Below the pieces are notes generated by a model that saw only the letters and a list, made by a program, of their open reading frames with translations, had not been told where the DNA came from and did no database searches. The position numbers and the translations under genes were made by a program. A stretch of 64,000 nucleotides of DNA from positions 62,001-126,000 of the forward strand of contig CAJTCV010000001.1 of NCBI GenBank assembly GCA_910574805.1, written 5' to 3'. Source of the stretch: Lachnospiraceae bacterium. GTDB lineage: Bacteria; Bacillota; Clostridia; Lachnospirales; Lachnospiraceae. Shown in pieces: positions 1 through 8,542 of this stretch (position 1 is its first letter; every line of letters begins with the position of its first letter).

Positions 1-678
1 CTTATCCTTGAGCTCTCCCGGATGTTCTCCGGTCTCAAGGACCATCGCTGCTGCTCCTTTTACCGCCTGGGCTGCAAATATGTATGCCTGTTTTCTGGGC
101 ATGCCGCACCGGACTGCGCCGTCTGCCAGCGCCTCGATGAACATATACACATATGCCGGAGAGCTGCCGCTGGCACAGACCACTGCGTTCATAAGCTTTT
201 CGTCTACATATTCTGCCTTCCCGCATGCGCCGAACAGCTTCTCCAGCACATTCAGCTCCAGATCTGAAAATTCTTCTTTCACACAGCTGATCCCCGTCAT
301 GCCTTCTCCGATCATGGCCGGTGTATTCGGCATCACACGGATGATTCTTTTATCTGCACCCAGATTCAGCTTCAGTTCTTCGATCGTCTTCCCGGGAGCC
401 AGAGAAATGATCACATGCTCCGGTGTCAGCATATAGCGAATCCCCTTCAGAACTTCATCATAAAACTGCGGTTTTACCGCCAGGATCAGATATTTGCTCT
501 TGTTGGCACATTCTGCGTTGGAATCTGTGTACTCCACCCCTGTCTTCTCGTAGATCCGTCTTTTTGTCTCCACTGTCTTTGCACAGAACAGCAGTTCTTC
601 CTTTGGGAAGGTTTTCAGCGCCCCCATGAGGATCGCCGTACCCATATTTCCCATTCCAATAAAACCGATTCTTGACAT
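1..678 (-). CDS. proC: Pyrroline-5-carboxylate reductase (partial, C-terminus off the window)
   Basis: Last step of proline synthesis, reduction of pyrroline-5-carboxylate with NAD(P)H in the cytoplasm. The 226 residues present include the N-terminal Rossmann loop GFIGMGNMG (residues 5-13), the RVMPNTPAMIGEG motif and the family signature ASGSSPAYVYMF. Family members are about 265-270 residues, so roughly 40 C-terminal residues lie outside the left edge. The start is ATG at 678, with an AGGAGGT ribosome site about nine bases upstream. It lies downstream of rny, with a terminator hairpin between them, so it is probably a separate transcription unit. Confidence 0.93.
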   Translation of the reverse strand, partial: MSRIGFIGMGNMGTAILMGALKTFPKEELLFCAKTVETKRRIYEKTGVEYTDSNAECANKSKYLILAVKPQFYDEVLKGIRYMLTPEHVIISLAPGKTIEELKLNLGADKRIIRVMPNTPAMIGEGMTGISCVKEEFSDLELNVLEKLFGACGKAEYVDEKLMNAVVCASGSSPAYVYMFIEALADGAVRCGMPRKQAYIFAAQAVKGAAAMVLETGEHPGELKDK

Positions 679-739
679 CTTTCAGTACCTCCTGATGGAC
701 GATCCGGCGAATATCTCCAGACACCTGACCATCCTGCCG

Positions 740-772
740 AAAAAGGGACACCGTACAGATACGGTATCCCTC
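740..772 (-). terminator. Rho-independent terminator after rny
   Basis: Read on the minus strand, an 11-bp stem (GGGATACCGTA with TACGGTGTCCC) closes a short loop and is followed by TTTTT. It sits just past the rny stop codon. Confidence 0.8.
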
Positions 773-778
773 TTCTTT

Positions 779-2326
779 TTATCTTGCATATTCCGCGACC
801 CTGCTCTCGCGGATCACATTCACTTTGATCTGACCAGGATATTCCAGATTCGCTTCGATCTGTTTGGATATATCACGCGCCATCAAAACCATGGCTGCAT
901 CATCCACCTGATCAGGCACTACCATAACTCGAACCTCTCTGCCTGCCTGAATAGCAAAAGATTTCTCTACTCCCTTGAAGGAGTTCGCAATATCTTCCAG
1001 TTGTTTTAATCTGTTCGTATAAGTCTCCAGTGTCTCTCTTCTTGCGCCCGGCCGCGCCGCAGATATGGTATCTGCAGCCTGTACGATACAGGCGATCAAA
1101 GAAGTAGCCTCTACATCACCATGATGTGATTCAACTGCGTTGATCACTGTAGCTGACTCCTTATACTTTCTGCATAAATCCACACCGATCTGGATATGAG
1201 ATCCTTCCATCTCGTGATCAATGGATTTACCAATGTCATGTAACAGTCCGGCTCTCTTCGCCATCCGGACATCAACGCCGATCTCCCCTGCCAGTAACCC
1301 GGATAAATGGGCAACCTCTATGGAATGCTTCAGTGCATTCTGACCATAGCTGCTGCGGAATTTCATACGACCAAGAAGCCGTACCAGCTCCGGATGGATC
1401 CCGTGAACACCAACCTCAAGAGCTGCTGCTTCACCTTCCTCGCGGATCATCACATCCACTTCCTTCTGAGCCTTTTCGACCATCTCCTCAATCCTCGCCG
1501 GATGGATACGTCCGTCAACGATCAGTTTCTCCAATGCGATACGGGCGACCTCCCTCCTTATGGGATCAAATCCTGATAAGATGACAGCCTCCGGTGTATC
1601 GTCAATAATCAGATCCACACCGGTCATGGTCTCAAGAGTCCGGATATTCCTTCCCTCCCGTCCAATGATACGTCCCTTCATCTCGTCGTTGGGAAGCTGT
1701 ACCACAGAAATCGTCGTCTCAGCCACATGGTCGGCTGCACATTTCTGGATGGCTGTGACAATATAGTCCTTCGCCTTCTTGTCCGCTTCCTCCTTTGCCC
1801 TGCTCTCCAGTTCTTTCACCAGTTTCGCAGTTTCATGTTTTACATCATCTTCAACTGTTTTTAAAAGATATTCTTTTGCCTGTTCGGAGGTAAGGCCAGA
1901 GATTCTCTCCAATTCCTGTAATCGTTTCGCGGATAATTCTTCCACTTCCACCCGCTTTTTCTCAAGCTGGGCTTCCCGTGCGGAGAATCCTGCTTCTCTG
2001 CGCTCGATCGCCTCGGTCTTCTTGTCCAGCGTCTCTTCTTTGGACAGGACCCGGCGTTCATAACGCTGAAGCTCCGCTCTGCGCTCTTTGGTTTCTTTTT
2101 CAAGCTCGTTCCTGGTCTTCACAGACTCTTCCTTGACTTCCAGCATCGCTTCGCGTTTCTTCGTCTCTGCTGTCTTCAGGGCCTCATCTATGATCTCTCT
2201 CGCTCTGTCTTCTGCATTGCCAAGCTTCTCTTCCACTACCTTTTTCCGGTAGTTGACTGCGCAGGGCCAGACAACTGCAGCCGTAAATGCGATCGCGACC
2301 AGCACCGCAATGACAGTCGTAACCAT
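779..2326 (-). CDS. rny: Ribonuclease Y
   Basis: Membrane-anchored endoribonuclease that starts mRNA decay in Firmicutes. An N-terminal membrane segment (about residues 2-20) is followed by a long charged coiled coil (about 25-190). A KH domain has [10 protein letters not shown] at 218-227, and an HD hydrolase domain has the metal-binding LLHDIGK (H363, D364). The length of 515 residues matches the family. ATG at 2326 is chosen because AGGAGG lies 11 bases upstream; a GTG at 2338 overlaps that ribosome site and is less likely. A good promoter lies upstream, so rny appears to be transcribed on its own. Confidence 0.95.
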   Translation of the reverse strand: MVTTVIAVLVAIAFTAAVVWPCAVNYRKKVVEEKLGNAEDRAREIIDEALKTAETKKREAMLEVKEESVKTRNELEKETKERRAELQRYERRVLSKEETLDKKTEAIERREAGFSAREAQLEKKRVEVEELSAKRLQELERISGLTSEQAKEYLLKTVEDDVKHETAKLVKELESRAKEEADKKAKDYIVTAIQKCAADHVAETTISVVQLPNDEMKGRIIGREGRNIRTLETMTGVDLIIDDTPEAVILSGFDPIRREVARIALEKLIVDGRIHPARIEEMVEKAQKEVDVMIREEGEAAALEVGVHGIHPELVRLLGRMKFRSSYGQNALKHSIEVAHLSGLLAGEIGVDVRMAKRAGLLHDIGKSIDHEMEGSHIQIGVDLCRKYKESATVINAVESHHGDVEATSLIACIVQAADTISAARPGARRETLETYTNRLKQLEDIANSFKGVEKSFAIQAGREVRVMVVPDQVDDAAMVLMARDISKQIEANLEYPGQIKVNVIRESRVAEYAR

Positions 2327-2377
2327 ATACAGGAGCACCTCCTTATTAAGTTTTCATTGTACAAACACAATAAGTAG

Positions 2378-2406
2378 ATTTTAAACTGTTTTTACAATTA
2401 TGTCAA
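2378..2406 (-). promoter_or_regulatory. Promoter of rny
   Basis: On the minus strand, TTGACA (2401-2406) and TAAAAT (2378-2383) are separated by exactly 17 bases, about 50 bases upstream of the rny start. Confidence 0.8.
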
Positions 2407-2445
2407 GTCTTGCATTCCTTCTTTTGTGCATTCAGGCAAAAAATT

Positions 2446-2952
2446 TTACTCCTGCTCCCGCAGAACAGAGAGGATGTCTCCTGTCCGAAATCCTTTCCGT
2501 ACCAGAAAAGCAATCAGTCTCTGCCGCTGTTTTTCGTCGCAGTTTTCAGGATCATAGTGCTTTTTCTCAAGCTGCCTGCGGATCAGAAGCTTCTCATCCG
2601 CAGGCTCCAGCTCTTCGTATACCTTCCGGATCAGTTCCGGAGACACGCCTTTGCGAAACTGAAGCTCCTGCTCCAGCTGACGTCGGCTCTTCTGATCCTT
2701 CCGATATTCGATATAATTGCGCACATAGCGCTCATCATCCAGATAACCATAGCTTTTTACATAAGCAACGGCCTGCTCCACCAGCTCCGGCTCAAACTCC
2801 GCCTTCAAAAGCTTCTCCCGAAGCTGGGCCTCCGTCCGGTCCATCCGCTCCAGAAGGTTCAGCGCCTTAATCTTCGCTTTCTTCAGCCGGGACTGCGGCT
2901 CCTGCCGGTGCTGCTTCTTCTGTTGTCTGCACTCCTGTCCCTGGTAATCCAT
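2446..2952 (-). CDS. recX: Regulatory protein RecX
   Basis: RecX binds RecA filaments and modulates strand exchange. The 168-residue protein is built from the charged helical repeats of the family, with the typical core [16 protein letters not shown] and a C-terminal [13 protein letters not shown] repeat. It follows recA directly and overlaps its 3' end by about 86 bases if the ATG at 2952 is used. The first 20 or so residues (Gln/Arg/Lys rich) are not typical of RecX, so the true start may lie further in at a non-ATG codon. The overlap implies translational coupling to recA and therefore SOS-linked expression. Confidence 0.85.
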   Translation of the reverse strand: MDYQGQECRQQKKQHRQEPQSRLKKAKIKALNLLERMDRTEAQLREKLLKAEFEPELVEQAVAYVKSYGYLDDERYVRNYIEYRKDQKSRRQLEQELQFRKGVSPELIRKVYEELEPADEKLLIRRQLEKKHYDPENCDEKQRQRLIAFLVRKGFRTGDILSVLREQE

Positions 2953-3952
2953 AATGCTCCCTGACTTTCATCTCGATCTCCCGGCATGCCTCCGGGTTGT
3001 CCCGCAGAAACTGCTTGGCGTTCTCCCGGCCCTGTCCGATCTTGGCATCATTGTAGGCATACCATGCACCGCTCTTCATCACGACGCCGCAGTTGGCTGC
3101 CAGATCCAGGATATCGCCCACTGTGGAGATCCCCTGTCCAAACATGATGTCAAACTCCGCCTCCCGGAACGGCGGTGCGATCTTGTTCTTTACAACTTTC
3201 ACTCTGGTCCGGTTGCCGATGACCTCGCCGCCCTGCTTCAGAGCCTCGATCCGCCGGACGTCCAGCCGGACAGACGCATAGAATTTCAGCGCACGGCCTC
3301 CGGTAGTCGTCTCCGGATTGCCGAACATGACTCCGACTTTCTCCCGGAGCTGATTGATGAAGATGACCACGCAGTTGGTCTTGCTGATGATCGCTGTCAG
3401 CTTCCTCAGCGCCTGGGACATCAGCCTTGCATGGAGTCCCACATGAGAATCTCCCATATCCCCGTCAATCTCTGCCTTGGGCACCAGTGCGGCCACCGAG
3501 TCTACGATCACGATATCCACCGCCCCGGAACGGACCATTGTCTCCGTAATCTCCAGCGCCTGCTCCCCGTTATCCGGCTGAGAGATGTAAAGATTGTCTA
3601 TATCTACGCCAATGTGCTTGGCATAGACCGGATCCAGCGCATGCTCCGCATCAATAAACCCGGCAATGCCGCCTCTCTTCTGCACCTCTGCCACCATATG
3701 TAATGCAACCGTGGTCTTACCGCTGGACTCCGGCCCGTAGATCTCCACTACGCGTCCCTTGGGAACACCGCCCGCTCCCAGCGCGATGTCCAGGCTCAGC
3801 GAACCCGTAGGAACCGTCTCCACCTGCATATGACTGGTATCTCCCAGCTTCATGACGGATCCCTTCCCGTACTGCTTTTCGATCTGGCTGAGCGCCGCGT
3901 CCAGCGCCTTTAACTTGTCTTCCCTGGCCGTACCCTTCTCTTCTCTGCCCAT
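2867..3952 (-). CDS. recA: Recombinase RecA
   Basis: ATP-dependent strand-exchange protein and co-protease for LexA. The Walker A motif GPESSGKT is at residues 73-80. The characteristic loop [20 protein letters not shown] and the [13 protein letters not shown] segment are present, followed by an acidic C-terminal tail. The 361-residue length is normal. The start is ATG at 3952 with AAGGAG upstream; a longer frame to 4018 begins inside the promoter and SOS box and is rejected. Directly upstream lie a strong promoter and a LexA box; recX follows with overlapping ends. Confidence 0.98.
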   Translation of the reverse strand: MGREEKGTAREDKLKALDAALSQIEKQYGKGSVMKLGDTSHMQVETVPTGSLSLDIALGAGGVPKGRVVEIYGPESSGKTTVALHMVAEVQKRGGIAGFIDAEHALDPVYAKHIGVDIDNLYISQPDNGEQALEITETMVRSGAVDIVIVDSVAALVPKAEIDGDMGDSHVGLHARLMSQALRKLTAIISKTNCVVIFINQLREKVGVMFGNPETTTGGRALKFYASVRLDVRRIEALKQGGEVIGNRTRVKVVKNKIAPPFREAEFDIMFGQGISTVGDILDLAANCGVVMKSGAWYAYNDAKIGQGRENAKQFLRDNPEACREIEMKVREHYGLPGTGVQTTEEAAPAGAAVPAEESED

Positions 3953-3989
3953 TTTATTTCTCCTTAATTTACAGATAAATTTCACAACA

Positions 3990-4003
3990 CGAACTTTTGT
4001 TCG
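3990..4003. promoter_or_regulatory. LexA (DinR) SOS box of recA
   Basis: The perfect 14-base palindrome-type site CGAACTTTTGTTCG matches the Firmicute SOS consensus (GAAC, four bases, GTTC). It lies just downstream of the recA -10 element, where bound LexA would block initiation. Confidence 0.92.
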
Positions 4004-4016
4004 ATTTCCTGCTATC

Positions 4017-4045
4017 ATCCTACCGCATTTTCAAAAGATTGTCAA
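4017..4045 (-). promoter_or_regulatory. Promoter of recA
   Basis: TTGACA (4040-4045) and TAGGAT (4017-4022) on the minus strand, 17-base spacer, immediately upstream of the SOS box. Confidence 0.85.
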
Positions 4046-4064
4046 GCATGTATTTTAATATGGA

Positions 4065-4093
4065 TTGAATTTTCGCCCGTATAATGGTATAAT
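4065..4093 (+). promoter_or_regulatory. Promoter of the folate operon
   Basis: TTGAAT (4065-4070) and TATAAT (4088-4093), 17-base spacer. It is divergent from the recA promoter and about 260 bases upstream of folE, leaving a long structured leader. Confidence 0.82.
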
Positions 4094-4114
4094 CACAGTC
4101 AGATAAATAATATG

Positions 4115-4220
4115 CAAAATAGGATCTCATGCGTTAAGTGTTCCGTGGATGGGGAGTTGCCACAGAAACGAAAAGTTCATCTTGCGATATGAGCTCCGCA
4201 CCCATTGCAACATACAGATG
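4115..4220 (+). promoter_or_regulatory. Probable tetrahydrofolate (THF) riboswitch aptamer
   Basis: The leader contains the hallmark GCGTTAAGTG (4131-4140), a GTGG/CCAC stem around ATGGGGAGTTG (4148-4158), ACGAA (4168-4172), and the 3' core CACCCATTGCA (4199-4209). An outer stem can form between CTCAT (4126-4130) and ATGAG (4189-4193). These are the conserved blocks, in the right order, of the folT/folE-type THF aptamer known from Clostridia. The gene order supports the call because folE starts downstream. The terminal P1 helix is not clear by eye. Confidence 0.72.
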
Positions 4221-4281
4221 GCTACATCTCGATTGTGAAGGGATCAGAAGATTTATTATTTATTCCAGATGCTCATTCACA

Positions 4282-4323
4282 TCGGGATGTTTTTACGTGT
4301 TCACGGAACACCCTGCATCCCGA
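4282..4323 (+). promoter_or_regulatory. Leader hairpin just upstream of the folE ribosome site
   Basis: An outer stem TCGGGATG (4282-4289) with CATCCCGA (4316-4323) encloses an inner GTGTTC/GAACAC stem (4297-4302 with 4306-4311). It lies ten bases before the AAAGGAGG site and has no T tract after it. It may be part of the riboswitch expression platform or an antiterminator partner. Confidence 0.5.
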
Positions 4324-4351
4324 AATATTCACAAAGGAGGCAAACAGTATC

Positions 4352-4906
4352 ATGGATCATGGAAAGATCAAAGAAGGCGTCCGCCTGATGCTGGAAGGGA
4401 TCGGAGAGGATATCACGCGGGAAGGACTTCTGGAGACGCCGGACCGGATCGCCCGTATGTGCGAACAGATCTACGGCGGGCTGACGGAGGATGCCGGCGT
4501 CCATCTGCAGAAGCAGTTCCAGGCGGTCAACAACAATATGGTCCTGGAAAAAGACATTACCTTCTATTCGGTCTGCGAGCACCACCTGCTTCCCTTCTAT
4601 GGGAAGGCGCATGTGGCCTACATACCGGACGGCAGGGTAGCCGGACTCAGTAAGCTGGCGCGCACAGTGGAGGTCTTCGCAAGGCGCCCCCAGATCCAGG
4701 AGAATATGACCGCACAGATCGCAGACGCGCTGGAGACCCATCTGCATCCCAGAGGGGTCATGGTCATGCTGGAGGCAGAACATATGTGCATGACCATGCG
4801 GGGCGTGCAGAAGCCGGGTTCCCGGACCGTCACCACCATCGTCCGGGGCGTATTTGCCGAAGACAGTTCCCTGCAGCAGACCTTTTTCCAGATGGTGCGG
4901 GCATGA
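4352..4906 (+). CDS. folE: GTP cyclohydrolase I
   Basis: Converts GTP to 7,8-dihydroneopterin triphosphate, the entry step of folate synthesis. The zinc ligands are visible: C75 and H78 in CEHHLLPF and C146 in [12 protein letters not shown]. The 184-residue length is normal. The start is ATG at 4352, ten bases after AAAGGAGG; a longer frame to 4205 runs back through the riboswitch and is rejected. It is the first gene of folE-HD-folP-folBK, and its stop overlaps the next start (ATGA). Regulation is probably by the THF riboswitch in the leader. Confidence 0.96.
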   Translation: MDHGKIKEGVRLMLEGIGEDITREGLLETPDRIARMCEQIYGGLTEDAGVHLQKQFQAVNNNMVLEKDITFYSVCEHHLLPFYGKAHVAYIPDGRVAGLSKLARTVEVFARRPQIQENMTAQIADALETHLHPRGVMVMLEAEHMCMTMRGVQKPGSRTVTTIVRGVFAEDSSLQQTFFQMVRA

Positions 4907-5406
4907 GTGTTCCCGCAGGCTCCATGGAGCGGATCCACAGACTCTTCCTGCATCCGCTCTATCAGGAGCAGAACGCCCTTCTTCAGGAGGCGGAAAAGGA
5001 CCGCATCTTCTGCCGCCATACCATGGAACATTTTCTGGATGTGGCAAGGCTGATGTACATCTACAGTCTGGAAGACAAAGCCGGCATCTGCCGGGAGCTC
5101 ATCTACGCCGCCGCCCTTCTTCACGACATCGGCCGTTATGAGCAGCTCGTGCACGGAACTCCCCACCACACAGCAGGAGCCAGGATCGCAGGCGTGATCC
5201 TTCCGGAATGCGGTTTCTCTTTGGAGGATACCCGGCGGATCCAGGATGCCATTGCTGCTCACCGGTCCAAAGACCTCCCGGAGGAGGATCTTCTGTCCTC
5301 CTATCTTTACCGGGCTGACAAGCAGTCCCGGTGCTGCTTCTGCTGCCCGGCTGCTGACGAATGCAACTGGCCGGCAGAAAAGAAAAATGACCGGATACGA
5401 TACTGA
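4903..5406 (+). CDS. HD-domain metal-dependent phosphohydrolase in the folate operon
   Basis: A 167-residue HD-superfamily protein with [10 protein letters not shown], the metal-binding [10 protein letters not shown] and [10 protein letters not shown] motifs, so a metal-dependent phosphohydrolase activity is expected. A cysteine-rich stretch ([13 protein letters not shown]) near the C-terminus may bind a metal. The start ATG overlaps the folE stop by four bases, so it is translated with folE, and folP follows. The operon holds no recognisable Nudix enzyme for removing the phosphates of dihydroneopterin triphosphate. This protein is therefore a candidate for that step, by inference from position only. 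It could instead act on nucleotides. Confidence 0.85.
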   Translation: MSVPAGSMERIHRLFLHPLYQEQNALLQEAEKDRIFCRHTMEHFLDVARLMYIYSLEDKAGICRELIYAAALLHDIGRYEQLVHGTPHHTAGARIAGVILPECGFSLEDTRRIQDAIAAHRSKDLPEEDLLSSYLYRADKQSRCCFCCPAADECNWPAEKKNDRIRY

Positions 5407-5461
5407 TCTGCTTTTCGGCCGGAACATTACTGTAAACAGCATCTGACCGAATGCGGTCCCT

Positions 5462-5498
5462 GAAGAATTTTGCGGAACGAAGTGAGTGAAAATTCTTC
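5462..5498. repeat. Ten-base-pair inverted repeat between the HD gene and folP
   Basis: GAAGAATTTT (5462-5471) and AAAATTCTTC (5489-5498) are perfect inverted arms around a 17-base loop containing CGAAGTGAGTG. A similar TGAAGTGAGG word recurs at 5511-5520. It lies in the only sizeable gap of the folate operon (5407-5556). It could be an RNA processing hairpin or a remnant of a small dispersed repeat. Confidence 0.6.
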
Positions 5499-5556
5499 CA
5501 GGCGCCGGGGTGAAGTGAGGGCAGATGCAAAACTCAGGCAAATGGAGCAATCAATT

Positions 5557-6375
5557 ATGAAAATCGGAAACCGAGATTTTGATACCGAACACAGAACCTG
5601 CATCATGGGAATCCTCAATGTGACTCCTGATTCCTTCTCCGACGGCGGCAGGTATGACCAGCTGGACAGAGCCCTGCGCCATACAGATGAGATGCTCCGG
5701 GAGGGCGCCGACATCATCGACATCGGCGGCGAATCCACCCGCCCCGGCCACACGGTCATCACTGACGAAGAAGAGATCTCCCGCGTGGCCCCGGTTATCG
5801 AAGCTGTCAAGAACCGTTTCGATGTACCCATTTCCATCGATACGTATAAAAGCTCTGTCGCCCAGGCCGCTCTGGAAGCAGGCGCCTGCCTGGTCAACGA
5901 TATCTGGGGCTTTAAGCATGACCCGGCCATGGCGGAGCTGACGGCCAGATACCACGCGGCCTGCTGTCTTATGCACAACCGTCACGAAGCTGTCTATACG
6001 GATTTTCAAAAAGAGCTTCTGTCCGATCTGGAAGAATGTGTACAGATCGCCAGAAATGCCGGCATTCCCGATGACCGGATCATTCTGGACCCCGGGATCG
6101 GATTTGGCAAAACCTACGAAATGAATCTGGAAGCCCTCCATCATCTGGAAGATCTGCATCGCCTGGGCTTCCCGATACTCCTTGGCACCTCCAGAAAGTC
6201 CGTTATCGGACTGACTCTGGACCTGCCCGCAGATCAGCGGCTGGAAGGAACCCTTGCCACCTCGGTCATCGGCGTCATGAAAGGCTGCGCATTCATACGG
6301 GTTCACGATATTAAAGAGAATTACAGAGCCATCCGAATGACGGAGGCCATACTGGGGAGGACGGCTCATGGATAA
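5557..6375 (+). CDS. folP: Dihydropteroate synthase
   Basis: Joins 6-hydroxymethyl-dihydropterin pyrophosphate to p-aminobenzoate; the target of sulfonamides. The TIM-barrel signatures are present: NVTPDSFSDGG (21-31) and DIGGESTRPG (55-64), with a later DPGIGFGKT and LGTSRKS. The length of 272 residues is typical. ATG at 5557 is preceded by GGAG nine bases away; an in-frame ATG at 5542 is an alternative. The 3' end overlaps the folB-folK start by eight bases, so the two are probably coupled. Confidence 0.96.
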   Translation: MKIGNRDFDTEHRTCIMGILNVTPDSFSDGGRYDQLDRALRHTDEMLREGADIIDIGGESTRPGHTVITDEEEISRVAPVIEAVKNRFDVPISIDTYKSSVAQAALEAGACLVNDIWGFKHDPAMAELTARYHAACCLMHNRHEAVYTDFQKELLSDLEECVQIARNAGIPDDRIILDPGIGFGKTYEMNLEALHHLEDLHRLGFPILLGTSRKSVIGLTLDLPADQRLEGTLATSVIGVMKGCAFIRVHDIKENYRAIRMTEAILGRTAHG

Positions 6376-7192
6376 GATCAGGATACGCGGCCTGGAGGTC
6401 TTTGCACATCATGGAGTCTATCCGGAAGAAAATACTCTGGGACAGAAATTCCTTCTAAATGTCTGCCTGTATACGGACACCCGAAGAGCCGGCCTGTCAG
6501 ACGAACTCCAGGACTCTGTCAACTACGGAGAAGTCTGTCACCATATGACGGATTTTATGCAGAAAAATACCTGCAGACTGCTGGAACGCGCCGCAGAGCT
6601 GCTGGTCCGGGATCTTCTGCTCACCTGGGAGACGCTTCAGAGAGTGGATCTGGAGATCCAGAAGCCATGGGCTCCCGTGGGACTGCCTCTTGAGACGGTG
6701 TCCGTGGAGATCAGCCGGAGCCGACACACCGCCTATATCGCCCTGGGCTCCAATATGGGCGACCGCCGGGCATATCTGGACCAGGCGGTCGCTGCCCTGA
6801 AGCGTCATCCGGACTGTCAGGTACGCAGAGTCTCCGACTACCTGGTCACTGCCCCTTACGGCGGCGTGGAGCAGGCGGATTTTCTGAACGGCGCCCTGGA
6901 ACTCTGTACGCTCCTGCCTCCGGAGGAACTGCTCTGTCTTCTGCATACCATCGAACAGGAAGCCCACCGGGAACGTCTGATCCGTTGGGGACCGCGCACG
7001 CTGGATCTGGACATTCTCCTGTATGACAACCAGATCGTGGACACGCCCGACCTGCATATCCCCCACGTGGAGATGCACCTGCGGGACTTCGTACTGATTC
7101 CCCTGGCCCAGATCGCCCCCTGGGTGCGGCATCCTCTGACCGGCCAGACCGTACAGCAGATGCTGGACCGCCTGTCTGATACAGAGAACTGA
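6368..7192 (+). CDS. folK: Dihydroneopterin aldolase / HPPK fusion (FolB-FolK)
   Basis: A bifunctional folate enzyme. Residues 1-118 are dihydroneopterin aldolase (IRGLEVFAHHGVYPEE near the N-terminus, with the catalytic lysine expected in DLEIQKPWA). Residues 120-274 are 6-hydroxymethyl-dihydropterin pyrophosphokinase, with LGSNMGDR (126-133) and the magnesium-binding WGPRTLDLDILLYD (207-220). The protein turns dihydroneopterin into the pyrophosphorylated substrate of FolP, encoded just upstream. The fusion is common in Firmicutes. The operon ends at the terminator at 7215. Confidence 0.95.
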   Translation: MDKIRIRGLEVFAHHGVYPEENTLGQKFLLNVCLYTDTRRAGLSDELQDSVNYGEVCHHMTDFMQKNTCRLLERAAELLVRDLLLTWETLQRVDLEIQKPWAPVGLPLETVSVEISRSRHTAYIALGSNMGDRRAYLDQAVAALKRHPDCQVRRVSDYLVTAPYGGVEQADFLNGALELCTLLPPEELLCLLHTIEQEAHRERLIRWGPRTLDLDILLYDNQIVDTPDLHIPHVEMHLRDFVLIPLAQIAPWVRHPLTGQTVQQMLDRLSDTEN

Positions 7193-7214
7193 TATATTTT
7201 CTACATCAAAATAC

Positions 7215-7263
7215 AAAAGGACTGCCGCAAAATATCATCCCGTCTTTTGCGTCAGCCCTTTTT
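7215..7263. terminator. Bidirectional terminator between the folate operon and asd
   Basis: AAAAGGACTGCCGCAAAA and TTTTGCGTCAGCCCTTTT form an 18-bp stem with two mismatches, with A and T tracts on both sides. It serves two convergent genes. Confidence 0.85.
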
Positions 7264-7269
7264 CGTTCT

Positions 7270-8355
7270 TTATTTCTTTGTAATATATCCTTTTGCCTTC
7301 AGCGTCTCGGCGCAGAGCACTGCACCGCCTGCCGCACCGCGGACCGTATTATGTGAAAGCCCGACAAATTTCCAGTCGTAGATACTGTCCTCCCGAAGCC
7401 GGCCGATGGAGATCCCCATGCCGTTCTCGTAATCCACATCCAGCTGTACCTGCGGCCTGTTGTCCTCTTCCATATAACGGATAAACTGCTTCGGCGCGCT
7501 GGGCAGCCCTGCTTCCTGCGGAAAACCGCTGTAGCTGACCAGACGGTCGATCAGTTCCTCTTTCGTGGGCTTTTTGCGGAATTTCACAAAAACAGCAGCC
7601 GTGTGGCCGTTCAGAACCGGAACACGGATGCACTGACAGGTGATCTTCGGCTCCTGCGCCTTCACGATCACGCCATCCTCCACATGTCCCAGCACACGCA
7701 GCGGCTCCTGCTCGGATTTTTCTTCCTCTCCGCCGATATAGGGGATGATGTTCTCCACCATCTCCGGCCAGTCCTTAAAAGTCTTGCCTGCCCCGGAGAT
7801 CGCCTGGTAGGTCGTCGCCACCACCTCATAAGGCTCAAATTCTTTCCATGCATTCAGCACCGGCGCATAGCTCTGAATGGAGCAGTTGGGCTTTACAGCA
7901 ATAAAGCCTCTGGTCGTTCCCAGGCGCTTCTTCTGCGAAGCAATCACTTCAAAATGCTCCGGATTGATCTCAGGGATCACCATGGGGACGTCCGGCGTCC
8001 AGCGGTGCGCGCTGTTGTTGGATACCACAGGCGTCTCCGTCTTCGCATAAGCCTCTTCGATCGCCTTGATCTCATCCTTGGACATATCCACTGCACTGAA
8101 TACAAAATCCACGCTCGCAGCAACCTTCTCCACCTCGTTCACATTCATGACGACGATCTTCTTCACCGCCTCCGGCATGGGAGTCGCCATCTTCCAGCGG
8201 CCGCCCACTGCCTCTTCATATGTCTTTCCGGCAGAACGTGCGCTTGCTGCGATCGTCACAACCTCGAACCAGGGATGATTCTCCAGCAGAGAGATAAATC
8301 TCTGACCCACCATGCCTGTACCTCCAAGGATGCCTGCTCTTAATTTTTCACTCAT
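7270..8355 (-). CDS. asd: Aspartate-semialdehyde dehydrogenase
   Basis: Reduces aspartyl phosphate to aspartate semialdehyde, the branch point to lysine/diaminopimelate, threonine and methionine. The NADP loop GGTGMVG is at 11-17 and the catalytic cysteine is C158 in VKPNCSIQ. The 361-residue length and overall pattern resemble the archaeal/fungal-type enzyme rather than the shorter E. coli form. The start is ATG at 8355 with AGGAGG upstream; the longer frame to 8484 has no ribosome site. It is transcribed alone from the promoter at 8431-8459. Confidence 0.95.
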   Translation of the reverse strand: MSEKLRAGILGGTGMVGQRFISLLENHPWFEVVTIAASARSAGKTYEEAVGGRWKMATPMPEAVKKIVVMNVNEVEKVAASVDFVFSAVDMSKDEIKAIEEAYAKTETPVVSNNSAHRWTPDVPMVIPEINPEHFEVIASQKKRLGTTRGFIAVKPNCSIQSYAPVLNAWKEFEPYEVVATTYQAISGAGKTFKDWPEMVENIIPYIGGEEEKSEQEPLRVLGHVEDGVIVKAQEPKITCQCIRVPVLNGHTAAVFVKFRKKPTKEELIDRLVSYSGFPQEAGLPSAPKQFIRYMEEDNRPQVQLDVDYENGMGISIGRLREDSIYDWKFVGLSHNTVRGAAGGAVLCAETLKAKGYITKK

Positions 8356-8430
8356 TTTTCTTATCCTCCTCATTGCGCATACTGCGGCAGTCTTTTGTCC
8401 GTCCCATGCACACACTTGTCTTTCTTGTAG

Positions 8431-8459
8431 ATAATACAGGATTTTTGCCCAAAATGCAA
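8431..8459 (-). promoter_or_regulatory. Promoter of asd
   Basis: TTGCAT (8454-8459) and TATTAT (8431-8436) on the minus strand with a 17-base spacer, about 75 bases before the start codon. Confidence 0.72.
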
Positions 8460-8542
8460 CCCTAAATTTATTTCCATAACGCACCCTCTGCAGACAGTCT
8501 GCTCTTTCTTATGCCAGAAGCGCTCCGTTCGGCACAGGCAGA

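Noticed and set aside
3953-4018. Longer recA reading frame with 22 extra N-terminal residues
   Set aside because: It starts within the promoter and runs through the SOS box; ATG at 3952 has a proper ribosome site and matches RecA homologues.
4138-4653. Plus-strand open frame across the folE leader
   Set aside because: It overlaps the riboswitch and folE in another frame, has no ribosome site and encodes no recognisable protein.
8490-8502. GCAGACAGTCTGC palindrome as argH terminator
   Set aside because: The loop would be a single base and no T run follows on the minus strand, so it is not a convincing terminator.
8356-8542. Lysine riboswitch or T-box upstream of asd
   Set aside because: The leader is short (about 75 bases after the promoter) and lacks the conserved T-box sequence or lysine aptamer blocks.
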